Shown one piece after another: positions 39,436-47,435 of a DNA stretch of 48,317 nt (positions are counted from its first letter, which is position 1; the number at the start of each line of letters is the position of its first letter). The DNA is taken from NCBI GenBank assembly GCA_041627895.1, contig JBFKQC010000025.1, positions 1-48,317 of the forward strand. The letters are read 5' to 3'. The position numbers and the translations under genes were made by a program. The notes under the pieces were generated by a model. It was not told where the DNA came from. It saw nothing but the letters and a program-made list of their open reading frames with translations, and searched no databases. The DNA is from JBFKQC01 sp041627895 (lineage in GTDB: Bacteria > Pseudomonadota > Alphaproteobacteria > Rhodobacterales > Rhodobacteraceae).

Positions 39436-39818
39436 GGCGGGACATCGGGTTGGTCAAGGCCATTCTGAAGGAAATGGCGGACAGCAGCTATAATCATTTG
39501 GAAGCCCGCCTGGCCCTTTCAGATGGCCCTCTTGAGAAAGGTACCGACACGGAACGCGGCAAAAAAAATCAAAGACGCGCGGAGCACATTCGATGGATGT
39601 TGGACGCTGGCTTACTCGCGCGCCTTGGACCAAAGCATGTCCGTATGACGGCAGATGGTTGCGAATTCCTCGAGAACTCTGAAAACGCGGGCGTCTGGAA
39701 CGAAACCAAAATGCTAGTCGCTTCCGAGGGTGGAAGTTTCGGTTTGGAGATCGTTCGAGAGTTCATGAAGGCCTATGCGCGAAAGCTCATCAAAGAAAAG
39801 ACGGGTCTAAATTTATGA
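39432..39818 (+). CDS. DUF2513-like protein inserted between pheS and pheT (128 aa)
   Basis: Opens MRRDIGLVKAILKEM, the family's RD-x-x-L-V-x-x-I-L start. RAEHIRWMLDAGLLARL...VRMTADGCEFLENSENAGVW follows the usual winged-helix-like layout. DUF2513 genes are mostly found on phages and genomic islands and have no known function. By hand count over 39481-39780 it has 160 G+C of 300 (about 53%), far below its neighbours (67% in a sampled pheS line). It contains an A8 run. GTGA joins it to pheS and ATGA joins it to pheT, so it sits in the operon without any spare base. Transfer into the operon is the simplest reading. The family call is from pattern only. Confidence 0.72.
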   Translation: MRRDIGLVKAILKEMADSSYNHLEARLALSDGPLEKGTDTERGKKNQRRAEHIRWMLDAGLLARLGPKHVRMTADGCEFLENSENAGVWNETKMLVASEGGSFGLEIVREFMKAYARKLIKEKTGLNL

Positions 39819-42238
39819 AATTCACCCTCTCCTGGCTCAGGGACCATCTCGACACCACCGCCTCGGTGGACGAGATCGCCGAGGCGCTGACCGATCTCGG
39901 CCTCGAGGTCGAAGAGGTCGCCAACCCCGCTGACCGGCTGCAGGCGTTCCGCACCGCGCGCGTGATCGAGGCGAGGCCGCACCCGAACGCCGACCGCCTC
40001 AGGCTCTGCCGGGTCGAGGCCTGGCCCGACGGCCCGGACGGCAAGCCCGAGGAAGTCCAGGTCGTCTGCGGCGCACCGAATGCGCGGACGGGGATGGTCG
40101 GGGTGTTCGCTCCCGCGGGCACGCATATTCCCGGCACCGGCGTCGACCTGAAGCCCGGCGTGATCCGCGGCGAGGCGTCGAACGGCATGCTGTGTTCCGA
40201 ACGCGAGATGATGCTGAGCGACGACCACGAGGGCATCATCGACCTGCCCGAGGACACCGCGCTTGGCGTCCGCTTCGTCGACTGGCTGGCCACGCACGAG
40301 CCGGCCAAGGTCGACCCCGTGATCGAAATCGCGATCACGCCGAACCGGCAGGATGCGCTGGGCGTTCGCGGCATCGCGCGCGATCTCGCGGCGCGCGGGC
40401 TCGGCAAGCTGAAGCCGCACGAGGTGACACCCGTGGCCGGCAAGTTCGACAGCCCGATCAAGGTGCGGATCGACGACGACACGAAGGAAACCGGTTGCCC
40501 CCTGTTCACCGGGCGGCTCATCCGCGGCGTGACGAACGGGCCCTCGCCCGCGTGGCTGCAAGCGCGCCTTCGCGCGATCGGGCTTCGCCCGATTTCCGCG
40601 CTCGTGGATATCACCAACTTCTTCACCTACGACATGAACCGGCCGCTGCACGTGTTCGACGCCGACATCGTCAGGGGCGATTTGCGCATCCACTGGGTGA
40701 CCGAGCCGGCGACGATCCGCGCGCTCGACGACAAGGACTATACCGTCGAGCCGGGGATGATGGGCATTTCCGACGAGGCGGGCCTTGAAAGCATCGCCGG
40801 CTGCGTCGGGGGCGCCCGTACCGGGGTGACCGAAAGGACGGTGAACGTGTTCCTCGAAAGCGCGTACTGGGACCCGGTGACGATTGCCGCCACGGGGCGC
40901 AGGCTTAAGCTGAACTCGGACGCCAAGTACCGCTTCGAGCGCGGCGTCGACCCGGCCTTTACCCTGCCGGGGCTGGAGGCCGCGACGCGGATGATCCTCG
41001 AGCTCTGCGGCGGCGAGCCTTCCGGCGCGGTGATGGACGGCGCCGTGCCCGCGACCGACCGGGCCTACCGGCTCGACCCGAAGCGGGTCGTCTCGCTGGT
41101 CGGCATGGAGATTTCCGAGGCCGAGCAGCGCCAGACGCTCACGGCGCTCGGCTTCCGGATGGAGGGCGACATGGCGCACCCGCCCACCTGGCGGCCCGAC
41201 GTGCGGGGCGAGGCAGATCTCGTGGAAGAGGTCGCGCGGATCGCGTCGTTGACCAGGCTCCAGGGCAAGCCGATGCCGCGCCCGCGGCCCGGCGTGCCGA
41301 AGCCGGTGCTGACCGTGACGCAGCGCCGCGAAAGCGCGGCGCGTCGCACCTGCGCGGCGCTCGGCTATCATGAATGCGTCAGCTACAGCTTCATCGACCA
41401 GGCCTCGGCGCGTTTGTTCGGCGGGGGCGGCGACACGACGCGGCTGGAAAACCCGATTTCCAGCGAGATGAGCCACATGCGCCCCGACCTGCTGCCCGCG
41501 CTGTTGCAGGCCGCGTCGCGGAACCAGGCGCGCGGTTTCGCCGATTTCGCGCTGTTCGAGGTCGGCCCGGCGTTTCACGGCGGCGAGCCCGAGGAACAGC
41601 ACGTGCAGGTGACGGGGCTGCTGGTCGGTCATTCCGGACCGAAGGACGTGCACGGCGAACGCCGGGCGGTCGACGTCTACGACGTCAAGGCCGATGCCGA
41701 GGCAGTTCTGGCCGCGCTCGGCGCGCCGGCGCGGGTGCAGATCCTGCGCGGCGGTTCCGGCTGGTGGCATCCGGGCCGGCACGGACGCATCTGCCTCGGG
41801 CCGAAGAAGGTGTTGGGTGTCTTCGGCGAACTGCATCCGAAAATCCTGCGCGAGATGGACGTGAAGGGCCCGGCGATGGCGTTCACGATCTGGCCCGCCG
41901 AGGTGCCCGAACGGCGCGCGGCGCTCGCGACACGGCCGGCGCTGGATCTGCGCGACCTGCAGGCGGTCGAGCGCGACTTTGCCTTCGTCGTCGACGCGGA
42001 TGTCGAGGCCTTGACGCTGGTCAACGCCGCGCAGGGCGCCGACAAGGCGCTGATCGAAGAGGTCCGCGTGTTCGACGAGTTCGTCGGCGGCAGCCTCGGC
42101 GAGGGCAAGAAGTCGCTGGCGATCACGGTGCGGCTGCAGCCGGTCGACAAGACGCTGACCGACGACGAGATCGAGGCGGTGGGTGCCACGATCGTCGAGA
42201 AGGTCGGCAAGGCGACCGGCGGGGTGCTGCGGGGGTAA
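39815..42238 (+). CDS. pheT: Phenylalanyl-tRNA synthetase subunit beta
   Basis: PheT, 807 aa, the editing and tRNA-binding subunit. MKFTLSWLRDHLDTTASVDEIAEALTDLGLEVEEV is the standard N-terminus. An OB-fold tRNA-binding domain follows (residues about 40-150, with RPHPNADRLRLCRVE and VVCGAPNAR), then the B3/B4 editing region (about 200-400), B5 (RLDPKRVVSLVGMEI), the inactive class II core, and the C-terminal anticodon-like FDX-ACB domain (LDLRDLQAVERDFAFVVDADV to the end). The ATG overlaps the preceding stop by 4 bp. All domains appear intact. Confidence 0.97.
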   Translation: MKFTLSWLRDHLDTTASVDEIAEALTDLGLEVEEVANPADRLQAFRTARVIEARPHPNADRLRLCRVEAWPDGPDGKPEEVQVVCGAPNARTGMVGVFAPAGTHIPGTGVDLKPGVIRGEASNGMLCSEREMMLSDDHEGIIDLPEDTALGVRFVDWLATHEPAKVDPVIEIAITPNRQDALGVRGIARDLAARGLGKLKPHEVTPVAGKFDSPIKVRIDDDTKETGCPLFTGRLIRGVTNGPSPAWLQARLRAIGLRPISALVDITNFFTYDMNRPLHVFDADIVRGDLRIHWVTEPATIRALDDKDYTVEPGMMGISDEAGLESIAGCVGGARTGVTERTVNVFLESAYWDPVTIAATGRRLKLNSDAKYRFERGVDPAFTLPGLEAATRMILELCGGEPSGAVMDGAVPATDRAYRLDPKRVVSLVGMEISEAEQRQTLTALGFRMEGDMAHPPTWRPDVRGEADLVEEVARIASLTRLQGKPMPRPRPGVPKPVLTVTQRRESAARRTCAALGYHECVSYSFIDQASARLFGGGGDTTRLENPISSEMSHMRPDLLPALLQAASRNQARGFADFALFEVGPAFHGGEPEEQHVQVTGLLVGHSGPKDVHGERRAVDVYDVKADAEAVLAALGAPARVQILRGGSGWWHPGRHGRICLGPKKVLGVFGELHPKILREMDVKGPAMAFTIWPAEVPERRAALATRPALDLRDLQAVERDFAFVVDADVEALTLVNAAQGADKALIEEVRVFDEFVGGSLGEGKKSLAITVRLQPVDKTLTDDEIEAVGATIVEKVGKATGGVLRG

Positions 42239-42569
42239 ACGCAGCCCGCCTTGACCGAATCGCACCTGCACCAAGCGGCCTCGGGCTGCGGTTCGATCCC
42301 TGCCCTGCGGGAACGGCGGCCAAGGGTCAGCGCGGACCCGCCCGCGGCGCGGCATCGCCGGCGCGGGTCGCTCGCGGGCGCCGACATCGGCCAAGGGAAA
42401 GACCGGCGACCCTCTTCGACGACACGCCATCCAGCCGCTGCGACGGCCCTGAGCATTTGATGCAAAACCGGCAGAGACAGGCGGCCCCGCGCCCCGGAAA
42501 GTAACGATTTCTTGGCGCCTCTGCCGCACCATGCCGCCGGTCGGGAAGCATTGCGAAAAGGGGTGCATC
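42239..42569. other. Intergenic stretch with no recognised gene
   Basis: The 331 bp between pheT and the EF-hand gene are GC-rich, with several small inverted repeats. A GGTTCGATCCC at about 42291 resembles a tRNA T-loop, but no cloverleaf can be drawn. GATGCAAAACC and GAAAGTAACG at 42460-42510 are locally AT-richer and could hold the promoter of the next gene. Confidence 0.5.
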
Positions 42570-43427
42570 ATGCATATGGCCATGCACAGCCACGGGCACT
42601 GGCCCGGGCACAATCATTCCATGCCGCCGAACCGGGGCGAGCGCCTGGTGGCGCGCCACGATCAGAACGACGACGGTCGCCTCAGCGCCGCGGAACTCGA
42701 AGGCACGCGGCTCGGAAAGCGGCTGAGCGTCGACCGCTTCGCGCGGCTCGACGGCAACGGCGACGGGATGCTCGAAGCCGGCGAGCTTGGCCGGGCGCGG
42801 CCGGGCGGGGCCGAGGGCCCCAGCGTTCTGGAACGGGTGATGATCGCGCGTTTTGCCGATCACCTCGCCGAAGCGCCGGACGAGGGCAGTCTCGGCGAGG
42901 ACATCGCCGAGGCGGTGATCGCCCGGCTCGACCGGGACGGCAGCGGCGCGCTGAACTCCGAAGAGATCGCCGGCACCCGGCTCGCCGACAAGATCGGCGC
43001 CGGGTTCTACGATCTGGACGCCGACCGCAACGGCGCGTTGGACATGGCGGAACTGGGCGCCTTCGTCGAGCGCGAATTCCTTGGCGTGACCTTCGGCGAA
43101 GAGCCCGCCGACCCAGGTACGGTGCCGGACGACCCGGCCGGCGAACCGGCCGCCGGCGAGGCAACGGCAGCGGCATTCGCGCCGGCCGATGCCGTGGACG
43201 AGGCGGCCGGGCCGCCGGACGCGGCGCTCGCGCCGGTGCCCGATGACGCCGCGACGGTGGCCCAGCCGGCGCTGGATGCGTCGCCGGCCGCGGAATATGC
43301 CGAGCAGATACGGGCGTCGTTCGAGGCGGCGCTGCAAATGCTCCGGGACGGCGCGGATGCGCGCTCTGCCCATGACGTGGTTCAGGCGCTCTATGGCGAG
43401 GTGAAGACGATCCTGGGCGACGCCTGA
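42570..43427 (+). CDS. His-rich protein with four EF-hands (285 aa)
   Basis: Four canonical calcium-binding loops with acidic residues at positions 1, 3, 5 and 12: residues 31-42 (DQNDDGRLSAAE), 61-72 (DGNGDGMLEAGE), 121-132 (DRDGSGALNSEE) and 150-161 (DADRNGALDMAE). They form two pairs, each 29-30 residues apart. Before them is a His-rich tail, MHMAMHSHGHWPGHNH, with six His in 16 residues, which could bind Zn, Cu or Ni. After residue 175 comes an Ala/Pro/Asp-rich linker and a final helix (AAEYAEQIRASFEAALQMLRDG). No signal peptide is seen, so it is probably cytoplasmic. ATG at 42570 follows AAAAGGGG. Likely a Ca buffer or sensor; no partner is apparent. Confidence 0.82.
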   Translation: MHMAMHSHGHWPGHNHSMPPNRGERLVARHDQNDDGRLSAAELEGTRLGKRLSVDRFARLDGNGDGMLEAGELGRARPGGAEGPSVLERVMIARFADHLAEAPDEGSLGEDIAEAVIARLDRDGSGALNSEEIAGTRLADKIGAGFYDLDADRNGALDMAELGAFVEREFLGVTFGEEPADPGTVPDDPAGEPAAGEATAAAFAPADAVDEAAGPPDAALAPVPDDAATVAQPALDASPAAEYAEQIRASFEAALQMLRDGADARSAHDVVQALYGEVKTILGDA

Positions 43428-43576
43428 CCGGCACCGGCCTGCCGTGAGTCCTCGCGGTCAGGCCGGCTGACGCCATGACCGTGGCCGCGGACCGGAAGCG
43501 TCGCGCGGCGCGCGGCCGAAGGCCCGGCGCGGGACGCTGTGACATCGCGGCGGGTGCACGCGCGGCGCGCGGCGCC

Positions 43577-43582
43577 TATACT
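43577..43582 (+). promoter_or_regulatory. Possible -10 box before the phosphoribosyltransferase gene
   Basis: TATACT at 43577-43582 is a near-perfect -10, but there is no clear -35. Initiation near 43589 would favour the ATG at 43609 over that at 43594. Confidence 0.3.
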
Positions 43583-43608
43583 CGGCCCCGGACATGCGCG
43601 GGGCGAAG

Positions 43609-44247
43609 ATGACGGATAGATTCACTGACCGGCTCGACGCGGGCAACCGGCTGGCCGAGGCGGTCGCGGCGCTGGGGCTCGCCGACCCGGTGGTATTGGC
43701 GCTGCCGCGCGGCGGCGTTCCGGTGGCGGTGCCGGTCGCCGCGCGGCTGGGTGCGCCGCTCGATGTGGTCTTCGTGCGCAAGATCGGCACACCCGGAAAC
43801 CCGGAACTGGCCGCCGGCGCCGTGGTCGACGGCACCCCGCCCCAGACCGTGTTCAACGCCGACATCCTGCGCCACCTCGGGCTTTCCGAGGCCGACCTGC
43901 AGCCCGTCGTCGACCGCGAGCTTGCGGTGATCGCCGAGCGGCGCCGCGCCTATCTCGGCGACCGCGCGCCGGTGCCGCTGAAGAATCGCGATGCCATCGT
44001 CGTCGACGACGGCATCGCCACGGGCGCCACGATGCGCGCGGCACTGCTGGCGCTCGGCAAGGCCGGCACCCGCAGCCTGACACTCGCCGTGCCGCTGGCC
44101 CCCGGCGACACGCTCGCCACGCTCGAGGCGCTGGTCGACCACCTTGTCTGCCTGACCACGCCCTCGCCGTTCTATGCCGTGGGGCAGGGCTATCTGCGCT
44201 TCGACCAGACCTCGGACGACGAGGTGATCGCCGCGCTGGCCGGCTGA
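43609..44247 (+). CDS. Phosphoribosyltransferase-family protein (212 aa)
   Basis: A type I PRTase fold. The PRPP-binding motif is AIVVDDGIATGATM (hydrophobic-VVDDGIATG-T) near residue 130, and LALPRGGVPVAVPVA and VVFVRKIGTPGNPELAAGAV are blocks seen in the standalone 'phosphoribosyltransferase' group often found near stress genes. No substrate-specific hood is recognisable, so nucleobase specificity is unknown. ATG at 43609 is chosen; 43594 would add five residues. Confidence 0.85.
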   Translation: MTDRFTDRLDAGNRLAEAVAALGLADPVVLALPRGGVPVAVPVAARLGAPLDVVFVRKIGTPGNPELAAGAVVDGTPPQTVFNADILRHLGLSEADLQPVVDRELAVIAERRRAYLGDRAPVPLKNRDAIVVDDGIATGATMRAALLALGKAGTRSLTLAVPLAPGDTLATLEALVDHLVCLTTPSPFYAVGQGYLRFDQTSDDEVIAALAG

Positions 44248-44302
44248 GCCCTTGCCGCCGCCGCCCGGCATGCCATGCTGGGCGCAAAGGAAAGGATCCC
44301 CG

Positions 44303-44767
44303 ATGGCTCTCAACGTCTATCTCTCCGGCGAAATCCACACCGACTGGCGCAAACAGATCATCGAAGGCGCGGCCGGGCTGGACGTGGCCTTCAGCGGTCC
44401 CGTCACCGATCACGGCGCCAGCGACGATTGCGGCGTCGCGATCCTCGGGGCCGAGCCGGACAAGTACTGGCACGATCACAAGGGCGCCATGGTCAACGCG
44501 ATCCGCACCCGCAAGGGGCTGGCCGATGCCGATGTCGTCGTGGTGCGCTTCGGCGACCAGTACCGGCAGTGGAACGCGGCCTTCGACGCCGGCTTTGCCG
44601 CGGCGCTCGGCAAATCGCTGATCATCCTGCATGGCCCCGACCACAGCCATGCGCTGAAAGAGGTCGACGCCGCCGCGCTGGCGGTCGCCGCAGAGCCGCA
44701 CCAGGTGGTCGAAATCCTGCGCTACGTGCTGACCGGCGCGCTGCCGGGACAGGGCATTCCTGCATAG
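44303..44767 (+). CDS. YtoQ-family protein (154 aa)
   Basis: A member of the YtoQ family, found in Bacillus and many proteobacteria, whose function is unknown. MALNVYLSGEIHTDWRKQI and FSGPVTDHGASDDCGVAILG, then KYWHDHKGAMVNAIRTRKGLADADVVVVRFGDQYRQWNAAFDAGFAAALGKSLIILH, match the family through its length. The fold resembles nucleoside 2-deoxyribosyltransferases (SG at the start, acidic residue in the AADVVV-x-F stretch), but activity has not been shown to my knowledge. AAAGGAAAGG gives the ribosome-binding site. Confidence 0.88.
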   Translation: MALNVYLSGEIHTDWRKQIIEGAAGLDVAFSGPVTDHGASDDCGVAILGAEPDKYWHDHKGAMVNAIRTRKGLADADVVVVRFGDQYRQWNAAFDAGFAAALGKSLIILHGPDHSHALKEVDAAALAVAAEPHQVVEILRYVLTGALPGQGIPA

Positions 44768-44786
44768 CGCGAGTCTGTGATATACT
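44757..44786 (+). promoter_or_regulatory. Likely promoter of the membrane TPR gene
   Basis: TATACT (44781-44786) is a strong -10 with TTCCTG (44757-44762) 18 bp before it. The start codon lies 31 bp downstream. Confidence 0.4.
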
Positions 44787-44816
44787 ATTCTCGCATTTCG
44801 ATTTGCGGGATTGATC

Positions 44817-46208
44817 ATGTCCGTTTCAGAGCAATCGGGTCAGACGGCGCCCGAGCCGTCGAACGGCGCCGCGGCCGGCAACTGGCGCACTGTCGCGGTG
44901 GACTGGATGGAGACGCTGCGCAAGGCGCTGTTCAACGGGCTGGTGATCCTGGCGATCCTCGCGATCATCTGGTTCATGTATCTCGACATCAGCCGCAAGC
45001 CGGTGATCATCGAGGAATTCGGCCTGCCCGAACCGCTGGAACAGCGCGGGTTTTCCGGTGCGGTGGCGGCGCAGCGGGTCTGGGACGCGATGAGCGCGAT
45101 CCAGATCGCCGCGCGGACCGAGAAGGAGACCCAGTCGCTTTTGTCCGAGACCCGGCAGCTAGACGTGGTCGAGCCGGGCACCGGGCTGTCGCTGAAGAAT
45201 CTGACGCAGATGGTGCGCACCGCGCTTCGGATCGAGCCCACGCTGATCGCCGGCGAGGTGATCTGCGCCACCGAGGCCTGCGAATGGGACGCGCTGTCGC
45301 TGCGGCTGCGGGTGTTTTCCGAGGGCCGTATGCACATCATCGACAGCGGCGCGCTGGCCGGCCGCGAACCCGACCAGGTGTTCCGCGACGTGGCGCTGAA
45401 GGCATTGCGCATCGTCGATCCTTATGTCGTGGCGGCTTATCTCTTCGGCGAGAAGGGCGGGCTGGCGGAATCGGAACGCCTGGCCACCCGGCTGGTCGAT
45501 ACCGAGCATCCGCAAAGCGCCTGGGCGGCGAACCTGCTGGGCAACCACGCCTTGTTGCGCAAGGACTACGCCGCCGCGCTGGATTGGTTCGACCTGTCGG
45601 TCAGGCTGGCCGCGACCCGCGGCGAGCGCGGCTTTGCCCTGCCGCATTACGGACGCGGCAACAGTCTTTTGGCGATGAAGGAGCATGCCGAAGCGATGGC
45701 CGCATTCGACCGCGCGATCGCGCTGGACCAAGGGTTCGCCGCGCCGCATTTCGGCAAGGGTCAGGTCTATCTCGAGCAGGAAGAGCCCGAGCGCGCCGCC
45801 CGTGCCTTTGCCCGCGCGACCGCCCTGAAACCGGCCGAGGCCGCGTATTGGAGCGCGCTGGGCAAGGCGCTTGCGCGGATCGAGGGCGCCGAGGCGAACG
45901 CGCTCAAGCATCTCAAGCGGGCGGTGCGGATGAACGGGCGGTCCGCGGCGCTGCGGACCGAACTGGGGGAATTCCTGCTCGATGTGGGGCAATACGACGA
46001 GGCGGTCGACCAGTTGAAGCTCGCCACCGTGATCGACGCCGACTGGGCGCTGGGCTGGGACCGGCTGGGCAGCGCCCTGACGCTGGTCGGCGAATTCGGC
46101 AGGGCCACGGCGGCGATCGAGCGGGCGCGCACGCTCGACCCGAACCTGGACACCGATTTCGCCGCGACCGTGATCGGCCGGGTGTCGCGGATCTGGGCCA
46201 GCAACTGA
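44817..46208 (+). CDS. Membrane-anchored TPR protein (463 aa)
   Basis: Residues 38-58 (ALFNGLVILAILAIIWFMYLD) form one transmembrane helix behind a short cytoplasmic N-terminus, so the large C-terminal part is probably periplasmic. About 150 residues of non-repeat sequence follow (a possible regulatory domain), then from about residue 225 five or more TPR units (AWAANLLGNHALLRKDYAAALDWFD, PHYGRGNSLLAMKEHAEAMAAFDRAI, PHFGKGQVYLEQEEPERAARAFARA and others). Start at ATG 44817; a TTG two codons earlier is also in frame. No catalytic motif is seen; it may be a scaffold. Confidence 0.85.
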   Translation: MSVSEQSGQTAPEPSNGAAAGNWRTVAVDWMETLRKALFNGLVILAILAIIWFMYLDISRKPVIIEEFGLPEPLEQRGFSGAVAAQRVWDAMSAIQIAARTEKETQSLLSETRQLDVVEPGTGLSLKNLTQMVRTALRIEPTLIAGEVICATEACEWDALSLRLRVFSEGRMHIIDSGALAGREPDQVFRDVALKALRIVDPYVVAAYLFGEKGGLAESERLATRLVDTEHPQSAWAANLLGNHALLRKDYAAALDWFDLSVRLAATRGERGFALPHYGRGNSLLAMKEHAEAMAAFDRAIALDQGFAAPHFGKGQVYLEQEEPERAARAFARATALKPAEAAYWSALGKALARIEGAEANALKHLKRAVRMNGRSAALRTELGEFLLDVGQYDEAVDQLKLATVIDADWALGWDRLGSALTLVGEFGRATAAIERARTLDPNLDTDFAATVIGRVSRIWASN

Positions 46209-46210
46209 CC

Positions 46211-46272
46211 CGGCAGGCCGCCGGCCTCGTCGCCGCCGGCGTCCCGGGGATCGCCCGCCGGTTTTTCCCCGC
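46211..46272 (+). terminator. Possible terminator between the TPR gene and mscL
   Basis: Self-complementary GCCGGC units are spaced along this stretch, which then runs into a TTTTT tract at about 46262-46266. The fold is not a clean single hairpin. Confidence 0.25.
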
Positions 46273-46362
46273 GAATTGGGGGCGCCGTGCTGCGTCCGCT
46301 GTGATATGGGCTGGCGCGGGCGTGCAGAGAACGCGCCCGCGAACAGGAGCAAGGGACCGGAA

Positions 46363-46797
46363 ATGTTGCAGGAATTTCGCGATTTCATCGCCAAGGGCAA
46401 TGTCATGGACATGGCCGTCGGGATCATCATCGGCGCGGCGTTCACCGCGATCGTCAAGTCGATGGTGGACGATCTGATCAACCCGATCGTCGGGCTGTTT
46501 CTGGGCGGGGTGGACTTCACCGACCAGTTCGTCGTGCTGCGCGGCGAGGGCCAGTTCGCCTCGCTCGAGGCGGCGCGCGAGGCCGGGGCGGCGGTGTTCG
46601 CCTATGGCTCGTTCATCATGGCCGTGATCAACTTCCTGATCATCGCCTTCGTCGTCTTCATGCTGGTGCGCTACGTCAACAAGGTGAAGGACGCGGCGAC
46701 CCGCAAGGAAGAGGAAGCGCCGGCCGAGGCCGCGCCCGCGGGGCCGACCGAACTGGACCTGCTGACGGAAATCCGCGACTCGCTGGCCAGGCGCTGA
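46363..46797 (+). CDS. mscL: Large-conductance mechanosensitive channel
   Basis: MscL opens under membrane tension and lets small solutes out on osmotic downshock. The 144-aa product begins MLQEFRDFIAKGNVMDMAVGIIIGAAFTAIVKSMVDDLINPIVG, the conserved amphipathic N-terminal helix and first transmembrane helix with the hydrophobic gate. TM2 is at about residues 82-103 (SFIMAVINFLIIAFVVFMLV). The C-terminal helix (TELDLLTEIRDSL) is intact behind a Glu/Ala/Pro linker. ATG at 46363 is the family start. A hairpin follows. Confidence 0.97.
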   Translation: MLQEFRDFIAKGNVMDMAVGIIIGAAFTAIVKSMVDDLINPIVGLFLGGVDFTDQFVVLRGEGQFASLEAAREAGAAVFAYGSFIMAVINFLIIAFVVFMLVRYVNKVKDAATRKEEEAPAEAAPAGPTELDLLTEIRDSLARR

Positions 46798-46810
46798 AGC
46801 GGGGCAGGGG

Positions 46811-46833
46811 CGGCCCGCTGCGCGGGCCGTCTT
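46811..46833 (+). terminator. Terminator of mscL
   Basis: CGGCCCGC (46811-46818), loop TGC, GCGGGCCG (46822-46829), then TCTT. It starts 14 bp after the mscL stop. Confidence 0.65.
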
Positions 46834-46958
46834 GCGATCCGTGTCCGGGGTGTGTTGATCGCGCCCCGGAAACGGATTGTTACGGATCGCGGATGTAGGG
46901 ACGGTCCGGGCCGCGTGCTATGTTCCCGATCCCGTATTCGTGAATTGGAGCCCGGTCA

Positions 46959-47360
46959 TTGCGTCTGGTCGGAGCGATCCTGGCGGCGGGGCTGATCGCC
47001 TCGGCCGCCATTGCCGAACCCCGCCTGGCCGGGGCGCATGGCCATCCCGGCGGGGCGCATGGCGTCCGCCAAGGCTGGGTGCTGGTGCCGCCGCCGGCGG
47101 AAAGGACCGGATGGGTCGTCGTGGAACCGCGCGCCCGGCCCCGGGCGATGCCGGTCGACGCGGCGCCGTATGCGTCTGTGGTTTCCCATGAAATCGGCGC
47201 GCTCAATCTGCGCGCGGGGCCCGGCACCGGATACAAGGTCATCGGCGGCTTGCCGCCCGGCGAGCGCGTCAAGGTGCTCCGCACGGCCGGGCGCTGGTCG
47301 CATGTGAAGCGCCGGTCGGGCGCCCGGGGCTGGGTCTTTTCGGCCTATCTGCGGCGATAG
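46959..47360 (+). CDS. Secreted SH3-domain protein (133 aa)
   Basis: A small exported protein. Residues 1-19 (MRLVGAILAAGLIASAAIA) form a signal peptide. A Gly/His/Pro-rich linker follows (AGAHGHPGGAHG). The C-terminal 60 residues are a bacterial SH3 domain: ALNLRAGPGTGYKVIGGLPPGERVKVLRTAGRWSHVKRRSGARGWVFSAYL, with the conserved LNLRxGPGTxYxVI and GWV. Such domains bind peptidoglycan or peptides in the periplasm. The start is TTG at 46959 with GGAG nearby at 46947-46950. The coding sense is clear; the precise start is less so. Confidence 0.83.
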   Translation: MRLVGAILAAGLIASAAIAEPRLAGAHGHPGGAHGVRQGWVLVPPPAERTGWVVVEPRARPRAMPVDAAPYASVVSHEIGALNLRAGPGTGYKVIGGLPPGERVKVLRTAGRWSHVKRRSGARGWVFSAYLRR

Positions 47361-47381
47361 CGAGGGATCGCGCGGCGGCGA

Positions 47382-47411
47382 GGTTCCGCGCGGCCGGGCG
47401 CGCGCGGAACC
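47382..47411. terminator. Bidirectional hairpin between convergent SH3 gene and ald
   Basis: GGTTCCGCGCG (47382-47392) and CGCGCGGAACC (47401-47411) are exact complements over an 8-nt loop. It lies between the two stop codons (47360 and 47436). There is no T-run on either side. Confidence 0.5.
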
Positions 47412-47435
47412 GGGTCGGGCAGATTGCGTCCCGCT

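Noticed and set aside
42285..42312. tRNA-like T-loop (GGTTCGATCCC)
   Set aside because: No acceptor, D or anticodon stem can be drawn around it and the T-stem itself does not pair.
39773..42613. Long minus-strand open frame opposite pheT
   Set aside because: Mirror of the pheT frame and rich in Arg/His; pheT is unmistakable on the plus strand.
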